A stretch of DNA of 35,989 nt from Candidatus Daviesbacteria bacterium (lineage in GTDB: Bacteria; Patescibacteriota; Microgenomatia; Daviesbacterales; UBA10151): assembly GCA_016187035.1 (NCBI GenBank), contig JACPKL010000008.1:1-35989 (forward strand). Direction: 5' to 3'. Under the pieces are notes generated by a model that saw nothing but the letters and a program-made list of their open reading frames with translations, made no database searches and was not told the DNA's origin. The position numbers were made by a program, and so were the translations under genes. Of the stretch, positions 14,932 to 23,037 are shown in pieces. The number at the start of each line of letters is the position of its first letter. The first letter of the stretch is position 1.

Positions 14932-17900
14932 CTAACACACTGTCCTACAACATGAAGAGCCCCAGCAGGGGAAGTGGTCCCTATCCCCACATTACCTTCT
15001 ACTGCTAAACCATTTATTGGAGCAGCGACAGTACCAAATGATACCCCAATACCAACATTTCCTGCTACATTTAAGGTATTATTAGCAGCTGATGTCTGTA
15101 AAGATAAGGCTCCAGTATTAGTCAATCTAGCCAAAATACCAGCTGTACCGCCACTTGTTCCACTATACCAACGTTGCAGATCAGCTGTTTGTCCTACAGC
15201 TCCTTGGATGATTAAACCAACATAAGAAGTATTTCCTGTACCAATCCTAGTCTTTCCAGCCACACCACAACAACTTTGAGGATCTGCTGGTAAGCTGCCA
15301 ACTGTTAGGTATGACCCATCTAGTGCAGCTGCAGTAATTGATCTGGTAACAGCGAGGTTGTAATCAACAGACACCCCTCCTGTAGAAGTAAAGCTCGTTG
15401 TACCAGTGAAAGTATTTGAAGCAGTACCTGTTTGAGTATAACCTCCTGCTACAGTTAAAGATGAGGTAGGATTTGTTGTCCCTATCCCCACGTTGCCATT
15501 GTCTAAAACAGATAATCCAAAATTAGTCTGGGTATTATTCTGGGTTAACAGATTAACTCCAGTACCTGTGCCTGAGCCCAACAGATGTAGATTAGTAGCA
15601 GGGGAAGCTATCCCCAGTCCCACATTACCAGTAATATAAGTATTATGAGCCACTATATTATTACCTACAAAGTTATGGGTATTAGCTATCTGCAAATCAT
15701 AAGTCTGTTCCCTGGCAAACTCTTTAACTGCCACCACCCTCTCCCAACCATCAATGGTTGCAATCTCCATCCCAGGTTTGATTTGACTTACCTTTACCCA
15801 TTCATTATTTTCATTGACAGAAACTTGCTTCTTTGTTAGATTGTAGGTAAGAATGTTGTCTAAGAAAATATTTTCTAAATCTGCAGTTAGGGAAGCATTA
15901 GCTGATGTCTCCATTAACTTAGCATCAGGTTGGTTGGGAGTATTACTAATTTCTCCCGGATTTTTTGGCATTTCTGTGACAAAATACCTTGGATTGTTGA
16001 CACTTAATTTGCCTGCTGCTATAATTGCCCTAGTTGCAGGTATATTTTTAAGGGAAAGGAAATTAAAAAGATGAATATTAACCCTGATCAATTCTTCTCC
16101 GTCGGCTCTATAATGATTACCCTCTATACCATAGCTGTTGTCCTTATCTATGTAGCTTTCCTGCGTGAGACTTCCAAAAGATAATTTATTCCTGATTAAG
16201 TATGGATGATTTGAAGTGGTTCTGATATTTTTACCTGACCCAGTTATTAACAGGTAAGTAGTCTGGATCCCCATATCCATGGTTTTCTCTACCTGATGCC
16301 ATTCCCAGTCTCCTGTTTGATCATTTAAGGATAATACTTCATCACCACTCTTAATATCCTTGATCATTACCTCCAGATAGTCCCATCCACCTTCCAGGTG
16401 TAAGGCATTTTTCTCACCTGGAAGGTGTTCTGTATCTAAGATGTCATCTTTGCCTGAGGTGTTTTTCCTTCTTCTCCTTCTTATCCTTATCCTGGTATCC
16501 CAGGCCACACACTGGCCTACAACATGAAGATTAGCCAGAGGGGATGTAGTACCTACTCCTACATTACCTGAGACTGCCAAACCATTAGCTGGTCCTGCCA
16601 CACCTGTGACTCCCCAGCCAATAGTCCCTGCTCCATTAACTGCTAAGGCTGTTAAAGGAGAGGATACCCCAATACCAACATTTCCTCCTGAGACTATTAA
16701 CTTATCTGTGGGAGAAGCTGTCCCAATACCCACGTTGCCGTTTCCGTCAATAATCCCGGTTGTCCATTGAAACGTCTTGGCAGCGCGGAGTTTGGTGTTT
16801 TCGGCGAGCTCGACTACATGAGTAGTTTCTGAAGTGGTTATGGCACCCAAAATTAAGGGCTTAGATTGACTCTCGTTTATTGCCAAACCTGTACTGGTTC
16901 CTGAAGCACCAGTTACTATAGAGGCAATTCCATTATTATAGAAGGAAATGCTGTTACCGTACGATACTCCACCTACACCAATGCTAAGCACTCCGCTATT
17001 AGGAGCAATGTTTAATACTCCTGAGGAATTTTTAATCAGTGAACCGTTATACTGACCAAGTGAAATCACACCACCGTTGTTATCGGTAACTGTGAACGCA
17101 ATTCCTGATGAATTCGCTGAAGTAACATAAGCGCCATTTGTATCAACCTTAAACTTAGTCACACCTCCTGTCGCCACATCAAGCAACCCTCCCGGCCCCG
17201 TTGTCCCAATCCCCACATTGCCATTATCTAAGACACTTAATCCAAAGTTAGTCTGGGTGGAGTTTTGGGTTAACAGCTGGACTCCAGTACCTGTACCAGA
17301 GCCCAGTAGATGTAGATTAGTGGCAGGAGAGGCTATACCCAACCCTACATTACCAGTAATATATGTATTATGGGCAACAATATCATTACCTACAAAATTA
17401 TGGGTATTTTCTACTTCTATATCATATACTTGCTCTCTGGAAACTTTCTTGAGTGATATTATCTTTTCCCATCCTGCTACTGTTGCCACCAATGAACCAA
17501 TTTGTATGTCATAAACTTTAGTCCATTCTGCCCTTGACAAATCAGCTAATTTGTGGTAATCTTTTTTCAAACGACTGGATGGTTTGCGAATCGCTGCACT
17601 GGTTGCAGGGTGTAACAAATCCTCGGCTACTTGGTTAACGACCAAGGCTCCAGTCGCTTTTTTATTGGCAAGATAAGCTGTATTATAAGCAGCAAAGTGA
17701 GCTTTTGATTTATGTCCGATACTTTTGTATTCTATAATAATATCTTCAGTATTTTTGCCAATGATCTGGTTAATCGCCTTTTCATACGTAGGATATTCTT
17801 GATCAAGAATTAATTTTGCTTCTTTAATGTTATTTTCTCTCACAAGGTAGGCAATAATCCTTGCCCAAAGAACAGGCCCAAAGAGCTTGGGAGTTTTCTG

Positions 17901-20900
17901 GTAGAATTTATGGATTCTTTTCTTTTCTTTTTTAGAAATCATAGCCACAAAAGAATGCTGCTTATTTGCTATAGCTATAAAGCTGTCTTTTGAGAGATCT
18001 TCTATCCTATTTGATTGATCTACCTCAAATGTACCAGTGATTATCTTTTTATCTGCTTCCTTGATAAGATAAGGGTGGGTTCCTGTGGTTCTGATTCTTT
18101 TGCCAGTTTCAGTAATTAACTGATAAACATCCTGTATTCCCATATCCATCAGGTTATTAACTTTTTGGTAAACAAACTCTCCGGTTTTCTCATCCAAAGT
18201 TAGAATTTCATCCCCACTCTTAATCTGGTCTATCCTGACATCTTCCCACTCATCACCATCCACCTCGGGGGAGTCAAAGCCCACCCCCGAGGTGTCTTTT
18301 GGATCTGGACCTCCGAGTTTTTCCGAGTCTTTCCGAGATTTCCTGCGTCTCCTCTTAAGCAATGTGTCTCCGGTGACACACTGTCCTACAACATGGAGAG
18401 CTCCAGCAGGGGAGGTAGTCCCAATCCCCACATTTCCCTGGATAGCTAAACCTAAAGATGGAGCTAAGGAGTTGGAAAAACCATTAGGTCCAGAATTACC
18501 AATACCAACACCACCAAAAACAGATAAATTATTAGTGGTCATACTGGCTGAGGTGCCAATACCAACATTACCTGTTAAGGCATTAGCATAAAAGATGGTG
18601 GTTGTTTTATTAGTAAGCACAGACACAGAGGTACTGCCATTATTTGCTACTGCCAGATCAGCTTTGCCATCACCATTTAAATCACCTATAGCTACACTCC
18701 TTGGAGTTGTCCCGGTTGTATAATCCACCCTGGTATTAAATGTGCCATCACCTTTATTAGTAAAAACAGAAACAGTGGCACTGTTCTCATTTGCTACTGC
18801 CAGATCAGCTTTGCCATCTCCATTCACATCACCTATAGCTACACTCCTTGGAACTGACCCGGTTGTATAATCCACCTTGGCATTAAATGTGCCAGTACCT
18901 GTGTTAGTAAAAACAGACACAGTATAACTGTTAAAATTTGCTACTGCCAGATCAGCTTTGCCATCTCCATTTAAATCACCTATAGCTACACCATATGGAT
19001 TTGTCCCGGTTGTATAATCCACCTTGGCATTAAATGTGCCATCACCTTTATTAGTAAAAACAGAAACAGTGCTACTGCTCCAATTTGTTACTGCCAGATC
19101 AGCTTTGCCGTCTCCATTAACATCACCTATAGCTACACTCACTGGAGTTGTCCCGGTTGTATAATCCACTTTGGCATTAAATGTGCCATCACCTTTATTA
19201 GTAAGAACAGAAACAGTGGCACTGTTCTCATTTGCTACTGCCAGATCAGCTTTGCCATCTCCATTCACATCACCCATAGCTACACCCCTTGGACCTGACC
19301 CGGTTCCATAATCCACCTTAGTATTAAATGTGCCAGCAGAAGTTAAAAGTGTTTCTCCTGCCTGGATAGAGCCAATATTAACCAGGTTACCAGTACTGGT
19401 GATTCTTTGGGCAGGAGTAATACTACCAACTCCACCAGTTCCCAATCCTCCTGTAACTGATGTATATCCAGAATATCCTGCATAACCCTGTAAGATATTA
19501 GCAAAGCTGCCATTAGCCAATATCAGATCATGGGTAATCAGATCCCTAAACCTGCCTGTGCCAGCTACATTAGCTGAGGTAGCATTAAGTCCTGCTAAAT
19601 TACTAAGTCCTGTCACATTTAAGCCATTTAATGCTCCAAATCCTGTAATAGATGAACCAACACCTAAGTTTCCTGAAACATTTAAGGCAGCAACATCTGC
19701 CAGGGTATTTACCCTTAATCTGTCAAATACTCCAATGGTAGTAGATCCTGTAACTGTTAAAGATGATCCTATTCCTACATTACCTGTGTTATTAAAATTA
19801 ACTGCTCCAGTACCAGTTATAGTCAGGTTATAACCGGCATTAGCAATGGAGGTTGTAGCATCTAAGGTTAAGGTATCAGAGATTTCTGTAAAGTCTAAAG
19901 AATCAGCAGTAATACCAGAGGCTCCAATAGTACCCCAGGATAAAGTACCTGCTCCATTATTAGATAACACAGTTGATGAAGCTCCCTGGGAAGAAGGATA
20001 AGTATATGCTACTCCGGCAATAGATAAAGAAGAGGAAGTTAAAGTAGATGCTCCAGCCACAGTTAAAGTCCCGGAAATAGATGGAGAATCTTTTAAAGCC
20101 AAAGTCACTGATGACCCTAAGGTAATATCCCCACCACCAGATAAATTAGTGCCTGCAGTAACAGTGACCTTAGAGTTGGACAGGGCAGAGTTAGGGATGC
20201 TGGTTAAGGTGTTAGATGATCCGGAAATAGACTTATTGGTTAAAGTATCAGTGGTATCTTTACCAACCAGAGTGGTGGTAGCATCTGGCAAGGTTAACAC
20301 CCTGGCTGCTGTTGGTGTCCAGCTTAATGTGCCTGTTAGGCCTTCTGATTGAAATACCAGCTGGTCCTTAGCAGCAGACAGATTTAAGGTGTTAAAGGTA
20401 GGAGCAGCTATGGTTGATACATCCTGATCCAGTTTGGCACTCTTTATTATATTTAACTGAGTATTTCCTGAGATTAAAGCAATACTGTTTGCTGAAGGAG
20501 TAGCTTCCAGGCTTAGGTTATTTAAAGTCCCAAAAATCTTAGTATCAGTATTAATCTCTAAATACCTGGAAGCAGTAGCAGCTGCTAAAACATTTTGTCC
20601 ACCTCGAAGGTGAAAAAATGCAGTTACACCTTCGAGGTGTTGGCTCTTCTGAAAAAAAGATGAAGCTACCATAAAGCCAGCTACAGCTAAAGTAGCTACT
20701 GAGGTAATAGCTCCACCTATTAAGAATTTAGTCAGAAGAGAAGAAGAGGGTTGAGTAACACCCAATGCGTCATTGCTAATCACTCGGAATGACAAAGAGG
20801 AGCTAGACCCATTTTCTGAAGTTCTTCTTAACAGTTCCTCTGTGCTTAATGATTCAGTTTGTTCTGGAGTGATAGTACCTGGTTTAATCCTGTTTAATTC

Positions 20901-21083
20901 TGCTGGAGAGTATAACCTGGTTCCACCAGGAGTTTTAACAGCTTTGATTTTGCCATTTTTCTCCCATCTTCTTAGGGTATCAATTGACACTCCTAAAGCT
21001 GTGGAAGCTGGACCAATTTTCAAGAGAGAATCATCAGAAAGAAGTTTTTTAGTGGTTTTAATCCTGGACAAACGTTTTTTCAT
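14835..21083 (-). CDS. Giant surface protein, N-terminal ORF: MerR-type HTH, TM segment, tail-fibre-like repeats, VCBS-like repeats and HINT/intein domains
   Basis: N-terminus LLKIGPASTALGVSIDTLRRWEKNGKIKAVKTPGGTRLYSPAELNRIK matches MerR-family HTH; followed by hydrophobic LLTKFLIGGAITSVATLAVAGFMVASSFF; then repeats and inteins. Confidence 0.88.
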   Translation of the reverse strand: MKKRLSRIKTTKKLLSDDSLLKIGPASTALGVSIDTLRRWEKNGKIKAVKTPGGTRLYSPAELNRIKPGTITPEQTESLSTEELLRRTSENGSSSSLSFRVISNDALGVTQPSSSLLTKFLIGGAITSVATLAVAGFMVASSFFQKSQHLEGVTAFFHLRGGQNVLAAATASRYLEINTDTKIFGTLNNLSLEATPSANSIALISGNTQLNIIKSAKLDQDVSTIAAPTFNTLNLSAAKDQLVFQSEGLTGTLSWTPTAARVLTLPDATTTLVGKDTTDTLTNKSISGSSNTLTSIPNSALSNSKVTVTAGTNLSGGGDITLGSSVTLALKDSPSISGTLTVAGASTLTSSSLSIAGVAYTYPSSQGASSTVLSNNGAGTLSWGTIGASGITADSLDFTEISDTLTLDATTSIANAGYNLTITGTGAVNFNNTGNVGIGSSLTVTGSTTIGVFDRLRVNTLADVAALNVSGNLGVGSSITGFGALNGLNVTGLSNLAGLNATSANVAGTGRFRDLITHDLILANGSFANILQGYAGYSGYTSVTGGLGTGGVGSITPAQRITSTGNLVNIGSIQAGETLLTSAGTFNTKVDYGTGSGPRGVAMGDVNGDGKADLAVANENSATVSVLTNKGDGTFNAKVDYTTGTTPVSVAIGDVNGDGKADLAVTNWSSSTVSVFTNKGDGTFNAKVDYTTGTNPYGVAIGDLNGDGKADLAVANFNSYTVSVFTNTGTGTFNAKVDYTTGSVPRSVAIGDVNGDGKADLAVANENSATVSVFTNKGDGTFNTRVDYTTGTTPRSVAIGDLNGDGKADLAVANNGSTSVSVLTNKTTTIFYANALTGNVGIGTSASMTTNNLSVFGGVGIGNSGPNGFSNSLAPSLGLAIQGNVGIGTTSPAGALHVVGQCVTGDTLLKRRRRKSRKDSEKLGGPDPKDTSGVGFDSPEVDGDEWEDVRIDQIKSGDEILTLDEKTGEFVYQKVNNLMDMGIQDVYQLITETGKRIRTTGTHPYLIKEADKKIITGTFEVDQSNRIEDLSKDSFIAIANKQHSFVAMISKKEKKRIHKFYQKTPKLFGPVLWARIIAYLVRENNIKEAKLILDQEYPTYEKAINQIIGKNTEDIIIEYKSIGHKSKAHFAAYNTAYLANKKATGALVVNQVAEDLLHPATSAAIRKPSSRLKKDYHKLADLSRAEWTKVYDIQIGSLVATVAGWEKIISLKKVSREQVYDIEVENTHNFVGNDIVAHNTYITGNVGLGIASPATNLHLLGSGTGTGVQLLTQNSTQTNFGLSVLDNGNVGIGTTGPGGLLDVATGGVTKFKVDTNGAYVTSANSSGIAFTVTDNNGGVISLGQYNGSLIKNSSGVLNIAPNSGVLSIGVGGVSYGNSISFYNNGIASIVTGASGTSTGLAINESQSKPLILGAITTSETTHVVELAENTKLRAAKTFQWTTGIIDGNGNVGIGTASPTDKLIVSGGNVGIGVSSPLTALAVNGAGTIGWGVTGVAGPANGLAVSGNVGVGTTSPLANLHVVGQCVAWDTRIRIRRRRRKNTSGKDDILDTEHLPGEKNALHLEGGWDYLEVMIKDIKSGDEVLSLNDQTGDWEWHQVEKTMDMGIQTTYLLITGSGKNIRTTSNHPYLIRNKLSFGSLTQESYIDKDNSYGIEGNHYRADGEELIRVNIHLFNFLSLKNIPATRAIIAAGKLSVNNPRYFVTEMPKNPGEISNTPNQPDAKLMETSANASLTADLENIFLDNILTYNLTKKQVSVNENNEWVKVSQIKPGMEIATIDGWERVVAVKEFAREQTYDLQIANTHNFVGNNIVAHNTYITGNVGLGIASPATNLHLLGSGTGTGVNLLTQNNTQTNFGLSVLDNGNVGIGTTNPTSSLTVAGGYTQTGTASNTFTGTTSFTSTGGVSVDYNLAVTRSITAAALDGSYLTVGSLPADPQSCCGVAGKTRIGTGNTSYVGLIIQGAVGQTADLQRWYSGTSGGTAGILARLTNTGALSLQTSAANNTLNVAGNVGIGVSFGTVAAPINGLAVEGNVGIGTTSPAGALHVVGQCVSWDTRIRIRRRRRRRTWNLELGTWMMKLRMTS
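14861..14890. repeat. Heptamer tandem repeat, 4 copies (TCCAAGT/TCCTAGT)
   Basis: tccaagt tcctagt tccaagt tccaagt tc. Confidence 0.85.
15853..16074 (+). CDS. Small hydrophobic membrane protein (73 aa), antisense within intein 2
   Basis: MLSKKIFSKSAVREALADVSINLASGWLGVLLISPGFFGISVTKYLGLLTLNLPAAIIALVAGIFLRERKLKR*; TTGACA (15814-15819)-17-TAGATT upstream; stop overlaps next start as ATGA. Confidence 0.55.
   Translation: MLSKKIFSKSAVREALADVSINLASGWLGVLLISPGFFGISVTKYLGLLTLNLPAAIIALVAGIFLRERKLKR
16071..16184 (+). CDS. Tiny single-TM protein (37 aa), antisense within intein 2
   Basis: MNINPDQFFSVGSIMITLYTIAVVLIYVAFLRETSKR*; one TM helix with positively charged C-terminus; ATGA overlap; not in the supplied ORF track. 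Confidence 0.55.
   Translation: MNINPDQFFSVGSIMITLYTIAVVLIYVAFLRETSKR
16388..16427. repeat. Palindromic element, copy of 14787-14826
   Basis: Same arms and loop. Confidence 0.85.
17367..18380 (-). other. Intein/HINT domain 1 (338 codons, in frame), RNase H-fold-like insert
   Basis: GALHVVGQ|CVTGDTLL..GTHPYL..VYDIEVENTHNFVGNDIVAHN|TYITG: Cys1, block B TxxH, block F/G HNFV..HN, +1 Thr. Confidence 0.85.
18261..18294. repeat. Palindromic element (CACCTCGGGGG type)
   Basis: CACCTCGGGGGAGTCAAAGCCCACCCCCGAGGTG. Confidence 0.85.
18600..19340 (-). repeat. VCBS/FG-GAP-like repeat array 1 (paralogous to 12430-13480)
   Basis: Same unit and flanking sequence as the other array. Confidence 0.85.
20600..20639. 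repeat. Palindromic element between TM and repeats of the giant protein
   Basis: CACCTCGAAGGTG..CACCTTCGAGGTG. Confidence 0.85.
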
Positions 21084-21101
21084 CTAGTTTGTCCGTCTGC
21101 T

Positions 21102-21155
21102 TCAATGTCTACTAGACATTGAAATCTATGCATCTGTCTGCTCTTGCATAGATTT
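21102..21155. promoter_or_regulatory. Two adjacent perfect inverted repeats upstream of the giant gene
   Basis: TCAATGTCTA-C-TAGACATTGA (21102-21122) and AAATCTATGC..GCATAGATTT (21122-21155), immediately 5' of the start codon at 21083. Confidence 0.6.
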
Positions 21156-21231
21156 ATATACTCAGCTTACATATATTTACATAGATTTGTCAAGGGTTAT
21201 TATAGTAGTAGAAGAAGATTTCCAGAACAAA

Positions 21232-21555
21232 CTAGATCGGTTGAATGTATGTGTAAATATTAACTTTATTTTCTGTAACTAACATAATGGCTAAAGGAAA
21301 GTTAAAGGTAAGTGGTTTTTGGTTTGGAGTTCTTATCACTATTGGGGTATTTTCAATCAGGGTAATAAAATTAGCATGAAGGGGTAACACATCAAATGGT
21401 CCCTGTAAGTTTTTGGAAGACACTGAGTTGGCCTCAGTATCAAGGATTAACTGTTGGGGGGAGATGATACGGACATGAAGAGTAGGGTTGGACATAGTTT
21501 GGACGGTAGATGATGGAAAATGGAAGATGGAAAAGAAAAATCTATTTTCTACCAT
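21232..21555 (-). CDS. atpC: F1 ATP synthase epsilon-like subunit (real start probably at MSNPTLHV)
   Basis: MSNPTLHVRIISPQQLILDTEANSVSSKNLQGPFDVLPLHANFITLIENTPIVIR matches the epsilon beta-sandwich pattern; last gene of the F1 operon. Confidence 0.75.
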   Translation of the reverse strand: MVENRFFFSIFHFPSSTVQTMSNPTLHVRIISPQQLILDTEANSVSSKNLQGPFDVLPLHANFITLIENTPIVIRTPNQKPLTFNFPLAIMLVTENKVNIYTYIQPI

Positions 21556-21597
21556 CTATTTTCAAAATTCTATCTTCTACACTCTATCTTCTATCGT

Positions 21598-23037
21598 CTA
21601 TTGTATTATTCCTGCCTCCTGCAAAGATCCTAAGTACATAAATTTGTCTGCGGATATGTGATCTAACTTACCAGAAAGTATTAGTGTGATATCTTTTATA
21701 GCAGTATTTCTGGGGACAATGACTCCTTTTCTGCCGGTTTGCTGCTCTGTCATAAAAAATGGCTGGGTTAAATAATTAATAATCTTTTTAGTCCTGTTAT
21801 AAAGTATTCTATTTTCTGCTGATAATTCTTCTTCACCAACAATTGCTACAATATGTGATAGGCTGTTTACGTTTTCCAATAACTTTTGAAACTGGATTAA
21901 AGCTTTAAAATGCAGTTCCCCTAAAAAAGCCCTGGTGATGGTAGAGGAGGAAGACTGGAATAAATCTATGGGAGGATAAATGCCTTTTTGGGCCACAGAT
22001 CTGGATAAAACAATAGCAGTATCTAAAAATGACATCACTGTGGAAACCCCGGCATCAGTAATCTCATCAGCAGGCACATAAACATTTTGGAAAGAGGTAA
22101 TTGATCCATTTTGAGTGGGTATGAGTCTGTCTTCTAAAGTTGATATTTCTGTTTGCAAAGTAGCCTGATAAGCTTGTTCAGAAGGAATAGTGCCTAAAAG
22201 AGTAGCCACTTCATTGCCTGCCTGAACAAACCTGAACATGTTGTCTATAAAAAATAGCACATCACTCTTTTCCTGATCCCGGAAATATTCTGCCTGGGCA
22301 GTAGCAGCCAAAGCCACTCTGTACCTGATGGCTGCATTTTCATTCATCTGGCCTAAGATAAGACTGACTTTAGCTAGAACCTTTGACTCTTTAAGCCTTT
22401 GGAGCAGCTCCTGCCCTTCCCTGATTCGCTCACCCACCCCTGCAAAAACAGAATAAACCTCACGTTCACCTCTCACCTCGGGGGAGTCAGAGCCCACCCC
22501 CGAGGTGTTTTTCTCCGGGGTTTTCCCCAGGGTGATATTATGCATAAGTTCTGTTAGCAGAATGGTTTTTCCAACTCCTGCACCGCCAATAAAGCCTACT
22601 TTACCACCTTTTTGGATAGGGGTGAGAAAATCTATGGCTTTAATGCCTGTTTCTAAAACCTGATAGCTTGACTGAACAATATTTAGGCTGGGGGCTTTAG
22701 AATAAATAGAAGCCTGTTTAGCTTTATTAATAGGACCATTGTTATCTTTTGAGTTACCAAATAAATCCATTACCCTGCCTAAAACTGCTTTACCAACTGG
22801 AATTTTTAGATCAGTTCCGCTTCCATAAACTTTCATGCCACGGTATAATTTATCCGGACTGGATAAAATCTGGCAGAAAATACTATTTTCAGTTTGTGAG
22901 AAAACCTCTAAAATAATATGGGGATCATCAGGGGAGTATAAAATCTCCGAAGCTTGCGGGAAGATGTCTCCTTCCGCTTCTACAGTGGCAATTTGGCCAT
23001 TAATAGAAGTGATGGTACCAGTGACTTGATTATTCAT
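21598..23037 (-). CDS. atpD: F1 ATP synthase beta subunit
   Basis: GGAGVGKTILLTELMHNI, YSVFAGVGERIREG, FFIDNMFRFVQAG, GSITSFQNVYVPADEITD, EEELSAENR, PFFMTEQ. Confidence 0.95.
   Translation of the reverse strand: MNNQVTGTITSINGQIATVEAEGDIFPQASEILYSPDDPHIILEVFSQTENSIFCQILSSPDKLYRGMKVYGSGTDLKIPVGKAVLGRVMDLFGNSKDNNGPINKAKQASIYSKAPSLNIVQSSYQVLETGIKAIDFLTPIQKGGKVGFIGGAGVGKTILLTELMHNITLGKTPEKNTSGVGSDSPEVRGEREVYSVFAGVGERIREGQELLQRLKESKVLAKVSLILGQMNENAAIRYRVALAATAQAEYFRDQEKSDVLFFIDNMFRFVQAGNEVATLLGTIPSEQAYQATLQTEISTLEDRLIPTQNGSITSFQNVYVPADEITDAGVSTVMSFLDTAIVLSRSVAQKGIYPPIDLFQSSSSTITRAFLGELHFKALIQFQKLLENVNSLSHIVAIVGEEELSAENRILYNRTKKIINYLTQPFFMTEQQTGRKGVIVPRNTAIKDITLILSGKLDHISADKFMYLGSLQEAGIIQ
22474..22507. 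repeat. Palindromic element in frame inside atpD
   Basis: CACCTCGGGGGAGTCAGAGCCCACCCCCGAGGTG. Confidence 0.85.

Larger units (their letters stand above)
14023..14939 (-). other. Intein/HINT domain 3 (917 nt, not a multiple of 3: frameshifted), antisense small-membrane-protein cassette
   Basis: GALHVVGQ|CVSWDTRIRIRRRRRRR [frameshift] ..GNHPYL..THNFVGNDIVAHN|TYISG. Confidence 0.85.
15642..16511 (-). other. Intein/HINT domain 2 (290 codons, in frame), antisense small-membrane-protein cassette
   Basis: ANLHVVGQ|CVAWDTRIRIRRRRR..SNHPYL..THNFVGNNIVAHN|TYITG. Confidence 0.85.

Noticed and set aside
12430-19340. CRISPR-like appearance of ~120-nt repeats
   Set aside because: Repeats are coding VCBS/FG-GAP-type units with conserved protein sequence and no short direct-repeat/spacer structure or cas genes.
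51-20352. Many plus-strand ORFs opposite the giant gene with PTPTLPL-type repeats (e.g. 51-674, 6104-6433, 9530-9967, 12230-12427)
   Set aside because: They are antisense shadows of GNVGIGTTSP-encoding repeats; composition simply mirrors the minus-strand repeats and no promoter/SD pattern was evident. The intein 2/3 cassettes were kept only because of promoter, ATGA coupling and recurrence.
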